This document shows, piece after piece, positions 16,496 to 24,834 of a DNA stretch of 64,000 nt; position 1 is the first letter of the stretch, and each line of letters starts with the position of its first letter. A program made the translations under genes and the position numbers. Source of the DNA: Variovorax sp. OK212. Its GTDB lineage: Bacteria; Pseudomonadota; Gammaproteobacteria; Burkholderiales; Burkholderiaceae_C. The notes under the pieces are model-generated. The model ran no database searches, had not been told where the DNA came from, and saw only the letters and a list, made by a program, of their open reading frames with translations. The stretch spans positions 1 to 64,000 of the forward strand of contig NZ_FOLP01000010.1 of the NCBI RefSeq assembly GCF_900112425.1, in the 5' to 3' direction.

Positions 16496-17857
16496 ATGAC
16501 CGTCCAAGTTCAAGAAAGAAAACATATGCCGCACCTGTCCTGCCAATCCGCAAGGAATCGGCGGCCCCCGTTTCGTCTCGCGCTCGTTGCGCTGTGCCTG
16601 ACCTCCTTCAGCCTCCTGACGCCGCTCTCGCAGGCCGCAGGCCCCGAGACGAAAACCCCTGCGGCTCGTCAGCAACCCGTGCCGCTCGTGATGCAGGCGG
16701 GAACCCAGCAGGAACTGCTGGTCGACAAGGGCATCGACCGCATGGCCATCGCCGACGAGGCGGTGGTCGGTGTCACGCTCACGCGCAAGGCGGTGGGCTC
16801 CGCCGGCGCGCGACTCATCATCACGGGCAAGGCGGCCGGCCGCACGACCTTGATGGTCTGGGAAAAAGGCAATGCCGCAGCCACCACGTATGCCGTCGAA
16901 GTACGGCGCCGCGCGGCGGTGCTGACGGGCTCCACCGACAGCCTTCCCGCGCACCAGCAAGCCACCGACGTTGCCCTCTCCAGCACCGACGACAAGACTG
17001 CGCTGGTCGATCGCTCCGTCGTCAACGTTCGCAGCCACACGGTCCAGGTCGAGGTCAAGGTCGTCGAATTCAGCCGGAGCGTGCTGAAGGAAGCGGGCTT
17101 CAACCTCTCCTCCTACGGCCCCAACAGCCACGGCTTCAGCTTCAGCAACAGCACGCCGAGCGGCGTGCTGGCCGATGCGTTCAGCCTTGCATTGGGCTTC
17201 GGCAATGCCAACAAGGGCCGCGGCATGTCGCTGACGCTGAACCTGCTCGAAGGCAACGGCCTCGCCCGCGTGCTGGCCGAGCCCACGCTGGTGGCGATGT
17301 CCGGCCAGAGCGCGAGCTTCCTGGCCGGCGGAGAGTTGCCGATTCCGGTGCCGCAGAGCCTCGGCGCCACCACCATCGAGTACAAGCCGTTCGGCATCGG
17401 CCTGTCGGTCACCCCCACGGTGCTGTCGAACGAACGCATCGTCTTGAAGATCGCGCCGGAAGCGAGCGACCTCGACTACACCAACGCACTGAGCATCGAC
17501 GGCGTTGCGGTTCCCGCCATCACCACGCGCCGCGCGGACACCACCGTCGAGCTTGGAGACGGCGAGAGCTTCGTCATCGGCGGCCTGGTGAGCCGCACCA
17601 CGTCGTCCAATGTCGACAAGGTGCCGCTGCTCGGCGACATTCCGGTTCTCGGTTCGTTCTTCAGGCAGAACAAGTACCAGATGAGCGAGAAGGAGCTGGT
17701 GATCATGGTGACGCCGCACCTGGTCAAGCCGATCGCCCGCAACACCGATCTCGCTCCGTTCCTGCCGGGCACCGCCGAACAACGCGACGGCGCGGTGTGG
17801 CGCTCGATCTTCCTGGGTGGCGCAGCCAACACCGCGCTTCCTGGTTTCTCGCGCTGA
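16496..17857 (+). CDS. cpaC: Tad secretin CpaC/RcpA
   Basis: A 453-residue outer-membrane secretin through which the Flp pilus exits. The signal peptide (LALVALCLTSFSLLTPLSQA) precedes the pilus-formation N-domain (ELLVDKGIDRMAIADEAVV). The C-terminal secretin core has VEVKVVEFSRSVLKEAGF, GGELPIPVPQ and the signature VPLLGDIPVLGSFFR. It could start at ATG 16496 or at the in-frame ATG 16526, which lies nearer the signal peptide; the function is unaffected. Confidence 0.93.
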   Translation: MTVQVQERKHMPHLSCQSARNRRPPFRLALVALCLTSFSLLTPLSQAAGPETKTPAARQQPVPLVMQAGTQQELLVDKGIDRMAIADEAVVGVTLTRKAVGSAGARLIITGKAAGRTTLMVWEKGNAAATTYAVEVRRRAAVLTGSTDSLPAHQQATDVALSSTDDKTALVDRSVVNVRSHTVQVEVKVVEFSRSVLKEAGFNLSSYGPNSHGFSFSNSTPSGVLADAFSLALGFGNANKGRGMSLTLNLLEGNGLARVLAEPTLVAMSGQSASFLAGGELPIPVPQSLGATTIEYKPFGIGLSVTPTVLSNERIVLKIAPEASDLDYTNALSIDGVAVPAITTRRADTTVELGDGESFVIGGLVSRTTSSNVDKVPLLGDIPVLGSFFRQNKYQMSEKELVIMVTPHLVKPIARNTDLAPFLPGTAEQRDGAVWRSIFLGGAANTALPGFSR

Positions 17858-17869
17858 AGAGACACCGGC

Positions 17870-19177
17870 TTGAACGCCAGAAATGCTGACCTCATGAACG
17901 CACCACGCGACAGCATTCCAGAAACGGGCGCCGAGACCTACCTGTTCGCCTCGAGCAACGGCAGCCACATCACGTGGCTGACCGATGCGCTCGGTCGACT
18001 GGGCTCCGTGGTCGTGCTTGCCCCGGACACCCAGTCGATCGACGAGCGCATCGCGCTGCTCGGGCCGGTCGCCATATTCATCGACTTCTCATCCGAGCAG
18101 ATGGCCGGTGCCGGCCAGCTTCACCAGCGCCTGAAACGGGACTGGCCCGCCTTGCCGGTGCTTGCCATGGGAACGTCGGCCGAGCCCGCTGCGATGCTCG
18201 CGGCGCTGCGCGCCGGCGTCGACGATTTCGTCGACGTCGCGGCGGCGCCGGCCGAGGCCGTGAGCACATTGAAAACGCTGCTCGAGCGGCGCAGCAGCCT
18301 GCAGGGCGGCAGCCGTGGCAGCACGCTCGCGCTGCTGGGCGCGCGTGCCGGCCTGGGCGTGACCACGCTGGCCACCAGCCTGGCATTGATGCTCAACGCC
18401 CAGTTGGCCCAGGCACCCGCACGGCCGCCGTCGCGCGCCACGCGGCACGGCGTGGCCCTGCTCGACCTGGGCCTGCCCGCACGCGACGGCTTGCTGTACC
18501 TGGACACGCAGAGCGGGTTCAGCTTCGTCGACGGCGTGCGCAACCTGCGGCGGCTGGACCAGACGCTGCTGCACACCGCGCTGGCGCACCACACCAGCGG
18601 CGTGGCCGTGCTGCCGCTGCCCGCGAGCCTCGCGCAGGTGCGCGAGATCTCGCATGCCGACTCCGTCGCGCTCATCAAGAGGCTTGCCGATTTCTTCGAC
18701 TTCCAGATCGCGGATCTCGGCGGCTTCTCGACCATCGACTTCATCGCGCAGACCCTGCGCGAAGCGCAGCAGGCCTGGGTCGTGTGCGACCAGAGCATCG
18801 GCGCCATCGTCTCCACTGCCAACTTGCTGAAAGAGCTCCGCGCGCGCGGCATCGAGACCGAGCAGCTCTCGCTGGTGGTGAACAAGTTCGACAGCCACGT
18901 CGGCCTGTCGGCGAAGGACATTGCCGAGCGCCTCGAGCTGCCGCTGCTGCATGTGCTGCCCGCTCGCAGCGCGCAGCTGCTCGCCGCGGCGAGCCGCGGC
19001 GAAATGCTGGTGCGGACCTCGCGCAACGACCCCTACGCGCAGGCCGTCACGGGCCTCGCCCGGAGCCTGCACCAGCAGTACATGGCCGCGTCGGGCCAAC
19101 CGCCGGCGAAAGATCAGCGCTGGGTTGCACTGATGTCGCAAATCACCGGGCTCTGGAAGAGTTCAAACGAAAGTTGA
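17870..19177 (+). CDS. tadZ: Tad pilus localisation ATPase-like protein (CpaE/TadZ)
   Basis: A 435-residue protein with an N-terminal receiver-like domain (VVVLAPDTQSIDERIALLGPV to about residue 130) and a MinD/ParA-like C-terminal domain. The P-loop is GARAGLGVTT, which lacks the usual lysines of KGGxGKT; the family often has an atypical loop, so it may bind nucleotide weakly or act as a scaffold. TadZ marks the pole or site of pilus assembly. The TTG at 17870 has GAAGAGA upstream; ATG 17894 is an alternative start. Confidence 0.88.
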   Translation: MNARNADLMNAPRDSIPETGAETYLFASSNGSHITWLTDALGRLGSVVVLAPDTQSIDERIALLGPVAIFIDFSSEQMAGAGQLHQRLKRDWPALPVLAMGTSAEPAAMLAALRAGVDDFVDVAAAPAEAVSTLKTLLERRSSLQGGSRGSTLALLGARAGLGVTTLATSLALMLNAQLAQAPARPPSRATRHGVALLDLGLPARDGLLYLDTQSGFSFVDGVRNLRRLDQTLLHTALAHHTSGVAVLPLPASLAQVREISHADSVALIKRLADFFDFQIADLGGFSTIDFIAQTLREAQQAWVVCDQSIGAIVSTANLLKELRARGIETEQLSLVVNKFDSHVGLSAKDIAERLELPLLHVLPARSAQLLAAASRGEMLVRTSRNDPYAQAVTGLARSLHQQYMAASGQPPAKDQRWVALMSQITGLWKSSNES

Positions 19178-19181
19178 GCCA

Positions 19182-20495
19182 ATGTCCACCGATATCGAAT
19201 TTGCCGACGACGATCAGGCATTCATCAATTCGCAGCAGTTCCAGGACATCAAGAGCTGGACGCACGACCACCTGCTCAGCCGCATCGAGGAGCTCGGCGC
19301 GGAGTTCGGCCGCTGGTCGCGCGCATCGATCCAGCAGTTCGTCGAACTGGAAGTCGACAGCTTCGTGCGCCTGCGCCGCGTGCCGATCAACGACCGCGAG
19401 ATGCAGCTCATCGCCGATGCGCTCACCAAGGAACTGGCGGGCTTCGGGCCGCTGGAGGACCTGCTCAACGATCCGGCCGTCGAAGACATCCTGATCAACG
19501 GCCACACGAACGTGTACGTGTCGCGCAACGGCATACTGGAACGCGAGACGCTGCGATTCGCCGACACCGAGCACGTGATGCGCATCGTGCGCCGCATCCT
19601 CGCGCCGCTGGGCCGCCGGCTCGACGAAGCCAACCCGATGGTCGATGCACGGCTGCCCGACGGCGGGCGCATCAACGTCATCATCGAGCCGCTGGCCATC
19701 GACGGGCTCTCGGTGTCGATCCGGAAGTTCCGCAAGGAACCGCTCACGCCCGCGGACCTGGTCAAGCTGGGTACCTTCGATGCCGGCATGGCCCAGCTGC
19801 TCGAGATCGCCGTGCGCTCGCGCTGCAACATCCTCGTCAGCGGCGGCACGAGTTCGGGCAAGACCTCCCTGCTCAACGCCCTTGCGAGTTTCATCCCGCC
19901 GGCCGAACGGGTGATCACGATCGAAGACACGGCCGAACTCTCGCTGGGCCACACCCACGTGGTGCGCCTCGAAAGCCGCCCCGGCGGCTTCGACGGGACC
20001 GGCGTGGTCTCGATCCGCGACCTGCTGCGCAACAGCCTGCGCATGCGGCCGGATCGCATCATCGTGGGCGAGGTGCGGGGCGCCGAAGTCATCGAGATGA
20101 TGCAGGCGATGAACACCGGCCACGAAGGCTCGATGGGCACCATCCACGCCAGCTCGCCGCGCGAATGCCTCTACCGCCTGGAGATGCTTGCGGGCTTTGC
20201 GGGCTACCAGGGCAGCGAAGTGAGCCTGCGCCGCCAGATTGCCAACGCCATCGACTTCATCGTGCAGATCGGCCGCATGTCGGGCGGCCAGCGGCGCATC
20301 GTGTCGCTGAGCGAAATCACCGGCGTCAACGACAACGTCGTGGCAATGCAGGAGCTGTACCGCTACGACCCGATCGTGTCGCCGGACGGCGAAGAACGCG
20401 ACCGCTGGATCTCCCTGGGCATTGCGCCTCACTCGCCGAAGATCACGCGCTTCCGCCAGCTGATGACGCGCGCGCAAGGGGATCGTCGTGGATGA
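19182..20495 (+). CDS. tadA: Tad pilus assembly ATPase CpaF/TadA
   Basis: A 437-residue secretion ATPase of the VirB11/PilB superfamily that powers Flp polymerisation. Motifs: PAVEDILINGHTNVYV, Walker A SGGTSSGKTSLLNAL (about residues 219-233), the Asp box ITIEDTAEL, Walker B region RIIVGEVRGAE and the His box NTGHEGSMGTIHA. The full length is typical. It starts 4 bp after tadZ and its end overlaps the tadB start by 8 bp, so the four machine genes are translationally linked. Confidence 0.95.
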   Translation: MSTDIEFADDDQAFINSQQFQDIKSWTHDHLLSRIEELGAEFGRWSRASIQQFVELEVDSFVRLRRVPINDREMQLIADALTKELAGFGPLEDLLNDPAVEDILINGHTNVYVSRNGILERETLRFADTEHVMRIVRRILAPLGRRLDEANPMVDARLPDGGRINVIIEPLAIDGLSVSIRKFRKEPLTPADLVKLGTFDAGMAQLLEIAVRSRCNILVSGGTSSGKTSLLNALASFIPPAERVITIEDTAELSLGHTHVVRLESRPGGFDGTGVVSIRDLLRNSLRMRPDRIIVGEVRGAEVIEMMQAMNTGHEGSMGTIHASSPRECLYRLEMLAGFAGYQGSEVSLRRQIANAIDFIVQIGRMSGGQRRIVSLSEITGVNDNVVAMQELYRYDPIVSPDGEERDRWISLGIAPHSPKITRFRQLMTRAQGDRRG

Positions 20496-21492
20496 GATCC
20501 TGCTGAGCATCCTGTGCCTTGCGCTGCTGCTCGCAGCGGCAGGCATGCTGCTCTGGCAATGGGCGCGCGGGCGCCAGGAACGGCAAGCGGTCCAGCGCCA
20601 TCTGGCCCAGCAGCTCGAGGCCAAGGCCGTGGCCGTTGCGGTGGAGGCTTCGCTGTCGGCTTCGCCACGCACCTCGTTCATCGACGCGCCCGGCAACGGC
20701 ATGGCCGCCGATCCGTGGATCAATGCCGACGGCGAGCCGCCGGTGGTGCCCAACCGAAAGGCACGCCTGCAGGCGTTGCTGCCGTCCTGGCTGGAAGGCG
20801 CTGTGTCGGTGCAGCTGATCGCACTGGCCGCCGTCCTGATCCTGGCCCTGAGCACGGTGGCCGGCTCGCTCGCCGGATGGATCAGCGCCGTCGGCACGTT
20901 CGTGGTCCTGCTGGCCTTGTCGGTGTTCGGCCTGTGGCTTCGGCTCCAGAAGTTCCGCCGCCACCTGGTCAGCCAGCTTCCCACGTTCATCGATGCGATG
21001 GTGCGCCTCATCACCATCGGCAATTCGACGCAGGCGGCCTTCCAGCTGGCGATTCCGTCGACGCAGGCGCCGCTGCAACACTATCTCGAACGCGCGGCGA
21101 ACCTCGTGCGCGCGGGGGTGGACCTCGACCGTGCGTTGCACCAGACGGCGGCCAGCGTGCGCGTGGAGGAGATGTACCTCCTGGCATCCATCCTCGGCCT
21201 CGGCGTGCGCTACGGCGGCCGCGCGGACCTGCTGCTGGAGCGCGTCGCGAACTTCATGCGCGACCGCGAGCAAGCCCAGCACGAACTCGTCGCCATGTCG
21301 GCCGAGACACGGCTCTCGGCGTGGATCCTCGGCCTGCTGCCGTTGGGCGTGGGCGGCTTCATCATCATTTCCAACCCGGGCTACTTCCTGCGGATGTGGC
21401 ACGACCCCACAGGCCAGATGATGATCTTCGGCGCGGTGGGCCTGCAGTTGCTGGGCACCGTGCTGCTCTATCGCCTGGCGAGGTTGACATGA
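20488..21492 (+). CDS. tadB: Tad inner-membrane platform protein TadB
   Basis: A 334-residue GspF-like membrane protein with N-terminal hydrophobic segments (LLSILCLALLLAAAGMLLW, LIALAAVLILALSTVAGSL). The T2SSF domain contains LPTFIDAMVRLITIGNSTQ and the C-terminal helices LSAWILGLLPLGVGGFIII. It uses a GTG start at 20488 inside the tadA end. It forms the inner-membrane platform with TadC. Confidence 0.92.
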   Translation: MDEILLSILCLALLLAAAGMLLWQWARGRQERQAVQRHLAQQLEAKAVAVAVEASLSASPRTSFIDAPGNGMAADPWINADGEPPVVPNRKARLQALLPSWLEGAVSVQLIALAAVLILALSTVAGSLAGWISAVGTFVVLLALSVFGLWLRLQKFRRHLVSQLPTFIDAMVRLITIGNSTQAAFQLAIPSTQAPLQHYLERAANLVRAGVDLDRALHQTAASVRVEEMYLLASILGLGVRYGGRADLLLERVANFMRDREQAQHELVAMSAETRLSAWILGLLPLGVGGFIIISNPGYFLRMWHDPTGQMMIFGAVGLQLLGTVLLYRLARLT

Positions 21493-22445
21493 CGTTCACT
21501 CCCACGCAGCTCGCCATCGGCAGCCTCATGCTGCAGGCACTGGGCCTTTGCACCGCGGCCGCCGGGCTGCTCGTCAACGAGTTCCGGCGCGCGCAGCGCG
21601 GCAAGGCCATCGGCCGCGCGCTTCACCGCGACGATGCGGCCGTCCTGCCGGCCGTCGATGGACTGTCGGAGGTCGAGGCCGCAAGACGCGCGGACGCCGA
21701 CCTGCCGCTGCATTGGCTCAACAGCCGGCTCGGCAAGGCATTGGTCGCCGACGAAGACCGGCGCCTGATCGACCAGTGCGGATTTTCCTCGGCGCGGTCC
21801 CAGCTCGTTTTCCTGGTGACGCGTGTCGGGTTGGCGATCCTGCTGCCCACGGTGGCGCTGTTGTTCTGGCCCGGAGAGGTATCGACGAGAAAGCTCACGA
21901 TCATTGCGGCGTCGGGCATCGCCATCGGTTTCATGCTCCCGAAATGGCTGCTAGGCCGCATGGCCGCCAAACGGCGCGAGCGGGTGGCGCATGAGCTGCC
22001 GCTTTTCATCGACCTGCTGCGGCTGCTGCAAGGCGTGGGGCTGAGCCTCGACCAGAGCCTGCAGATCATGGCCACCGATTTCGCGCACGTCATGCCTGTG
22101 CTGGGCTACGAGCTGACGCTCGCCAACAGCCAGTACAGCCGCGGCCGCACCCGAGAGCATTCGCTTGCACGCCTCGGCACGCTGCACGCCAACGAGAACC
22201 TGGCGGGCATGGTCTCCCTGCTCGTGCAGGTCGATCGCCACGGCGGCGCCGTGCAGGAACCCCTGCGCATCTTCAGCGACCGGCTGCGCGAGCACCGCAA
22301 GTCGGAGATGAAGGCGCGCATCGGCAAGATCACGGTGAAGATGACCGGCGTGATGGTCAGCACGCTGTTGCCGGCCCTCGTGATCGTGACCGCCGGCCCA
22401 GGCTTCATCGCCATCATCCGTTCACTGGGAGCCATGTCCAAATGA
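21489..22445 (+). CDS. tadC: Tad inner-membrane platform protein TadC
   Basis: A 318-residue GspF-like protein with ELPLFIDLLRLLQGVGLSLD and a C-terminal helix VMVSTLLPALVIVTAGPGF. Its ATG at 21489 overlaps the tadB stop (ATGA), and its own stop overlaps tadD in the same way. It is the second half of the TadB/TadC platform. Ordinary length and architecture. Confidence 0.92.
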   Translation: MTFTPTQLAIGSLMLQALGLCTAAAGLLVNEFRRAQRGKAIGRALHRDDAAVLPAVDGLSEVEAARRADADLPLHWLNSRLGKALVADEDRRLIDQCGFSSARSQLVFLVTRVGLAILLPTVALLFWPGEVSTRKLTIIAASGIAIGFMLPKWLLGRMAAKRRERVAHELPLFIDLLRLLQGVGLSLDQSLQIMATDFAHVMPVLGYELTLANSQYSRGRTREHSLARLGTLHANENLAGMVSLLVQVDRHGGAVQEPLRIFSDRLREHRKSEMKARIGKITVKMTGVMVSTLLPALVIVTAGPGFIAIIRSLGAMSK

Positions 22446-23332
22446 ACTCATTCCTGCAAGACGCCAGGTACACCGGCGCGCTGTTCGTCGCTCTCCTTGC
22501 GCTGGCCGGCTGCGGTGGGCCCAAGGGCCTGTACCCGGCGGCCGCCGATGCGCAACAGCGAATGGCCGCGGAGACCGCCGCGACGCAAAAGAACGCGGCG
22601 AGCATCGACACCGTTGCAACCTACATGAAGCTGGTCGAGCAGATGCAGACGGACGGCCTGTGGTTCGCCTCGCTCGCACACATCGACGCACTCGAGCAGC
22701 GCTGGGGCGTGTCTCCCGAATCGAGCCGCATGCGTGCCGACGCGTTGCGCCAGACCGGCGAGACCGCAGGCAGCGAAGCGGCCTACAAGCGCCTGATCGG
22801 CACGCCCCTGGAGGGCGCCGGCTACCACGGGCTCGGCCTGCTCGCGGGCGGCCGCGGCGACTATCCCGCGGCGGTTGCACTGCTGCAGGAAGCGCAACGC
22901 CGCAACCCCACCGATGCCGTGCTGCTGAGCGACCTGGGCTACGCGAACCTGCGCGCCGGATTCATCGCTCAGGCACGCCTGCCCTTGATGCAGGCCCTGC
23001 AACTGCGCTCCGACAATCCCCAGGCGCAAGCCAATCTTGCGCTGTACCTCGAAGTCACGCAGCAGAAGGCGCAAGCCGATGCGTTGATGGAAGTCCATCG
23101 CATGTCGCCCGCAACACGCGCTGCCATCCGCGAAAGCGCACGACAGCTGGGCACCGCGCCCCTCGCAGCGGCGCAGCCGGCACCGCGGGCAGTGAAGGTG
23201 GAAGCCTCGCCCCCCGACGACAACGCGACGCCGCTCAAGCTGAAGGCCGCGCGCTGGCCCGGCATGGGCGGCCAGCAAGCCAATGCAGGCGCAGCGACTT
23301 CCCGCAGTTCGATCTCACGAGGTACAGAATGA
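22442..23332 (+). CDS. tadD: Tad pilotin-like TPR lipoprotein TadD
   Basis: A 296-residue lipoprotein. The signal peptide ends in the lipobox LALAGC, so Cys at about 24 is lipidated. TPR-type helices follow (GYHGLGLLAGGRGDYPAAVALL, split around GRGD, then AVLLSDLGYANLRAG and AQANLALYLEV). TadD is needed for secretin RcpA stability or assembly. The last 60 residues are low-complexity and probably disordered. The start overlaps the tadC stop and the end overlaps the next gene by 4 bp. Confidence 0.88.
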   Translation: MNSFLQDARYTGALFVALLALAGCGGPKGLYPAAADAQQRMAAETAATQKNAASIDTVATYMKLVEQMQTDGLWFASLAHIDALEQRWGVSPESSRMRADALRQTGETAGSEAAYKRLIGTPLEGAGYHGLGLLAGGRGDYPAAVALLQEAQRRNPTDAVLLSDLGYANLRAGFIAQARLPLMQALQLRSDNPQAQANLALYLEVTQQKAQADALMEVHRMSPATRAAIRESARQLGTAPLAAAQPAPRAVKVEASPPDDNATPLKLKAARWPGMGGQQANAGAATSRSSISRGTE

Positions 23333-23775
23333 AGAACACCTTTCCCCGACTGCGCGCCGCCTGGCCGCTGGCCGGAATCTCTCTCGCGCTGATCGCCACC
23401 ATCGCCTCGGCACAGGGCGCGCCAGCCGCGGTCGAGGCGAAGCCGGTGGCTGCTGCATCGGCCGACGCAGCGCGTCCGGCGGCACCCGCCGCCCAGAACA
23501 CGGGTGCACCCGCACAAGACGGCATGCCCCAGGCAACGGCAGAGGAAGATGCGCCGTACGACGAAGCGCCGCCGCTGCAGGTGGGTGACGCCGCAACGAG
23601 CTTGCTCGCATGGCAACGCGACGGCGCGATCGCATCGCCCACGGCGCGGCCGATTGCGGGCGATGTCGCGCGCCGCAGCTACGAGCGTTACCTGAAGAGC
23701 TTCGAATACCCGATTCCCGAACGGCTGAACTCCACCGTCAAGACCGGTGGCAACAGCTCGAGCGGCAGCCGGTAG
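23329..23775 (+). CDS. Exported DUF3613-type protein of the Tad locus
   Basis: A 148-residue protein with a signal peptide (WPLAGISLALIATIASAQG), an Ala/Pro-rich linker, and a C-terminal conserved block VGDAATSLLAWQRDGAIAS then RSYERYLKSFEYPIPE. This block matches the DUF3613 proteins found in betaproteobacterial Tad loci. The function is unknown; the position between tadD and the tadE-like genes and the 4-bp overlap with tadD imply co-expression with the pilus machine. Confidence 0.75.
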   Translation: MKNTFPRLRAAWPLAGISLALIATIASAQGAPAAVEAKPVAAASADAARPAAPAAQNTGAPAQDGMPQATAEEDAPYDEAPPLQVGDAATSLLAWQRDGAIASPTARPIAGDVARRSYERYLKSFEYPIPERLNSTVKTGGNSSSGSR

Positions 23776-23811
23776 CGCTTGCGCGCCCTGCCCTTCGAAT
23801 CACGGAACGCC

Positions 23812-24285
23812 ATGAGACTCTCGCGCCCCCGGACGAACCCGCGCCACCAGCGCGGCGTTTATGCGATCGAGTTCGCCGTCGTGTTCCTGATCTTCTTCAC
23901 GCTGCTCTACGCGATCATCTGCTACGGCGTTCTCTTCGCGATCCGCTTCGGCCTGCAGAACGCCGCGGAGGACGGCGCGCGCGCTGCCCTTCGCTACCAG
24001 GTCAGCGCAACCACGCGAGCCACCAAGGCGCACGACGTCGCACGCGACCAGGCCAGCGGCCTGCTGGCCGTTGCGCCCACCGTGGACGCCAGGATCTGCC
24101 AGGTGGCGAGCAACGACTGTTCGGCCACCCGTGTGTGCAGCATCCTCTGGGAACAGCGCTGCCAGATCGTGGTCACCATCACGGCGTCGGGCCTGAAGGA
24201 CATGCTGCCGCCGCTGCCCGCATTCGCAGTGCCCGACACACTGGTCGCCAAGGCGAGCATGCTGCTCGACGGGAGGTCGCCGTGA
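23812..24285 (+). CDS. tadE: TadE-like pseudopilin
   Basis: A 157-residue minor pilin-like protein. Its prepilin peptidase site G-VYAIEF precedes the helix AVVFLIFFTLLYAIICYGVL, and the family's AAEDGARAALRY follows. Four Cys residues lie in the C-terminal half (ICQVASNDCSATRVCS, QRCQI), suggesting disulfides outside the cytoplasm. ATG 23812 with upstream ACGGA is chosen over an in-frame TTG at 23779. The end overlaps the next gene by a GTGA junction. Confidence 0.88.
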   Translation: MRLSRPRTNPRHQRGVYAIEFAVVFLIFFTLLYAIICYGVLFAIRFGLQNAAEDGARAALRYQVSATTRATKAHDVARDQASGLLAVAPTVDARICQVASNDCSATRVCSILWEQRCQIVVTITASGLKDMLPPLPAFAVPDTLVAKASMLLDGRSP

Positions 24286-24824
24286 GGAAGCACCCGACGA
24301 TGGCACTGCAACAGGCCCGATTCGCACACAGCGGCCGGTGCGGCCCGTATCGCCAGCGCGGCGTTGCAGCGATCGAGTTCGCGTTCACGTTCACGTTCCT
24401 GTTCCTGGTCATCTACGGCATCGCCACCTTCGGTTCGGTGCTGTACGTGCAGCAGGCCGTGTCGCGGGCTGCCGAAGACGGTGCGCGCGCGCTGTCGCAG
24501 CCTTCCATGATGGGTCTTTCCGACGAGAGCATTCGCACGCAGCGGGTGCAGAGCATCATCCATGAATCGTTGGCGGGTTCGCTCGTCGTGCCGGAGGCCA
24601 GCAATGCCGACATGGCAAGCCGCCTCGGCTGGATCAAGACCCACGTGAACGTCAGCGTGCTGCTCACGGGCGCGGGAGGTTCGTCACCCGCCACCGGCGC
24701 GGTCGTGACCGTGGCCTATCCGTACAGTGCCAACCGCCTGCTGCCCTCGTTGCCTCTCCTGGACACCAGCCGCTGGATGCCGGACACACTGACCGGCAAG
24801 ACAACCGCCGTGCTTCCGTCCTGA
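24282..24824 (+). CDS. tadF: Second TadE/TadF-like pseudopilin
   Basis: A 180-residue protein with processing motif G-VAAIEF followed by the hydrophobic helix AFTFTFLFLVIYGIATFGSV, then QAVSRAAEDGARALSQ. It starts at GTG 24282 within the GTGA overlap with the tadE stop and is preceded by a strong GGGAGG. Two consecutive TadE-family genes are usual; minor pseudopilins are needed for Flp assembly. Confidence 0.87.
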   Translation: MRKHPTMALQQARFAHSGRCGPYRQRGVAAIEFAFTFTFLFLVIYGIATFGSVLYVQQAVSRAAEDGARALSQPSMMGLSDESIRTQRVQSIIHESLAGSLVVPEASNADMASRLGWIKTHVNVSVLLTGAGGSSPATGAVVTVAYPYSANRLLPSLPLLDTSRWMPDTLTGKTTAVLPS

Positions 24825-24834
24825 AAGGCACGAC

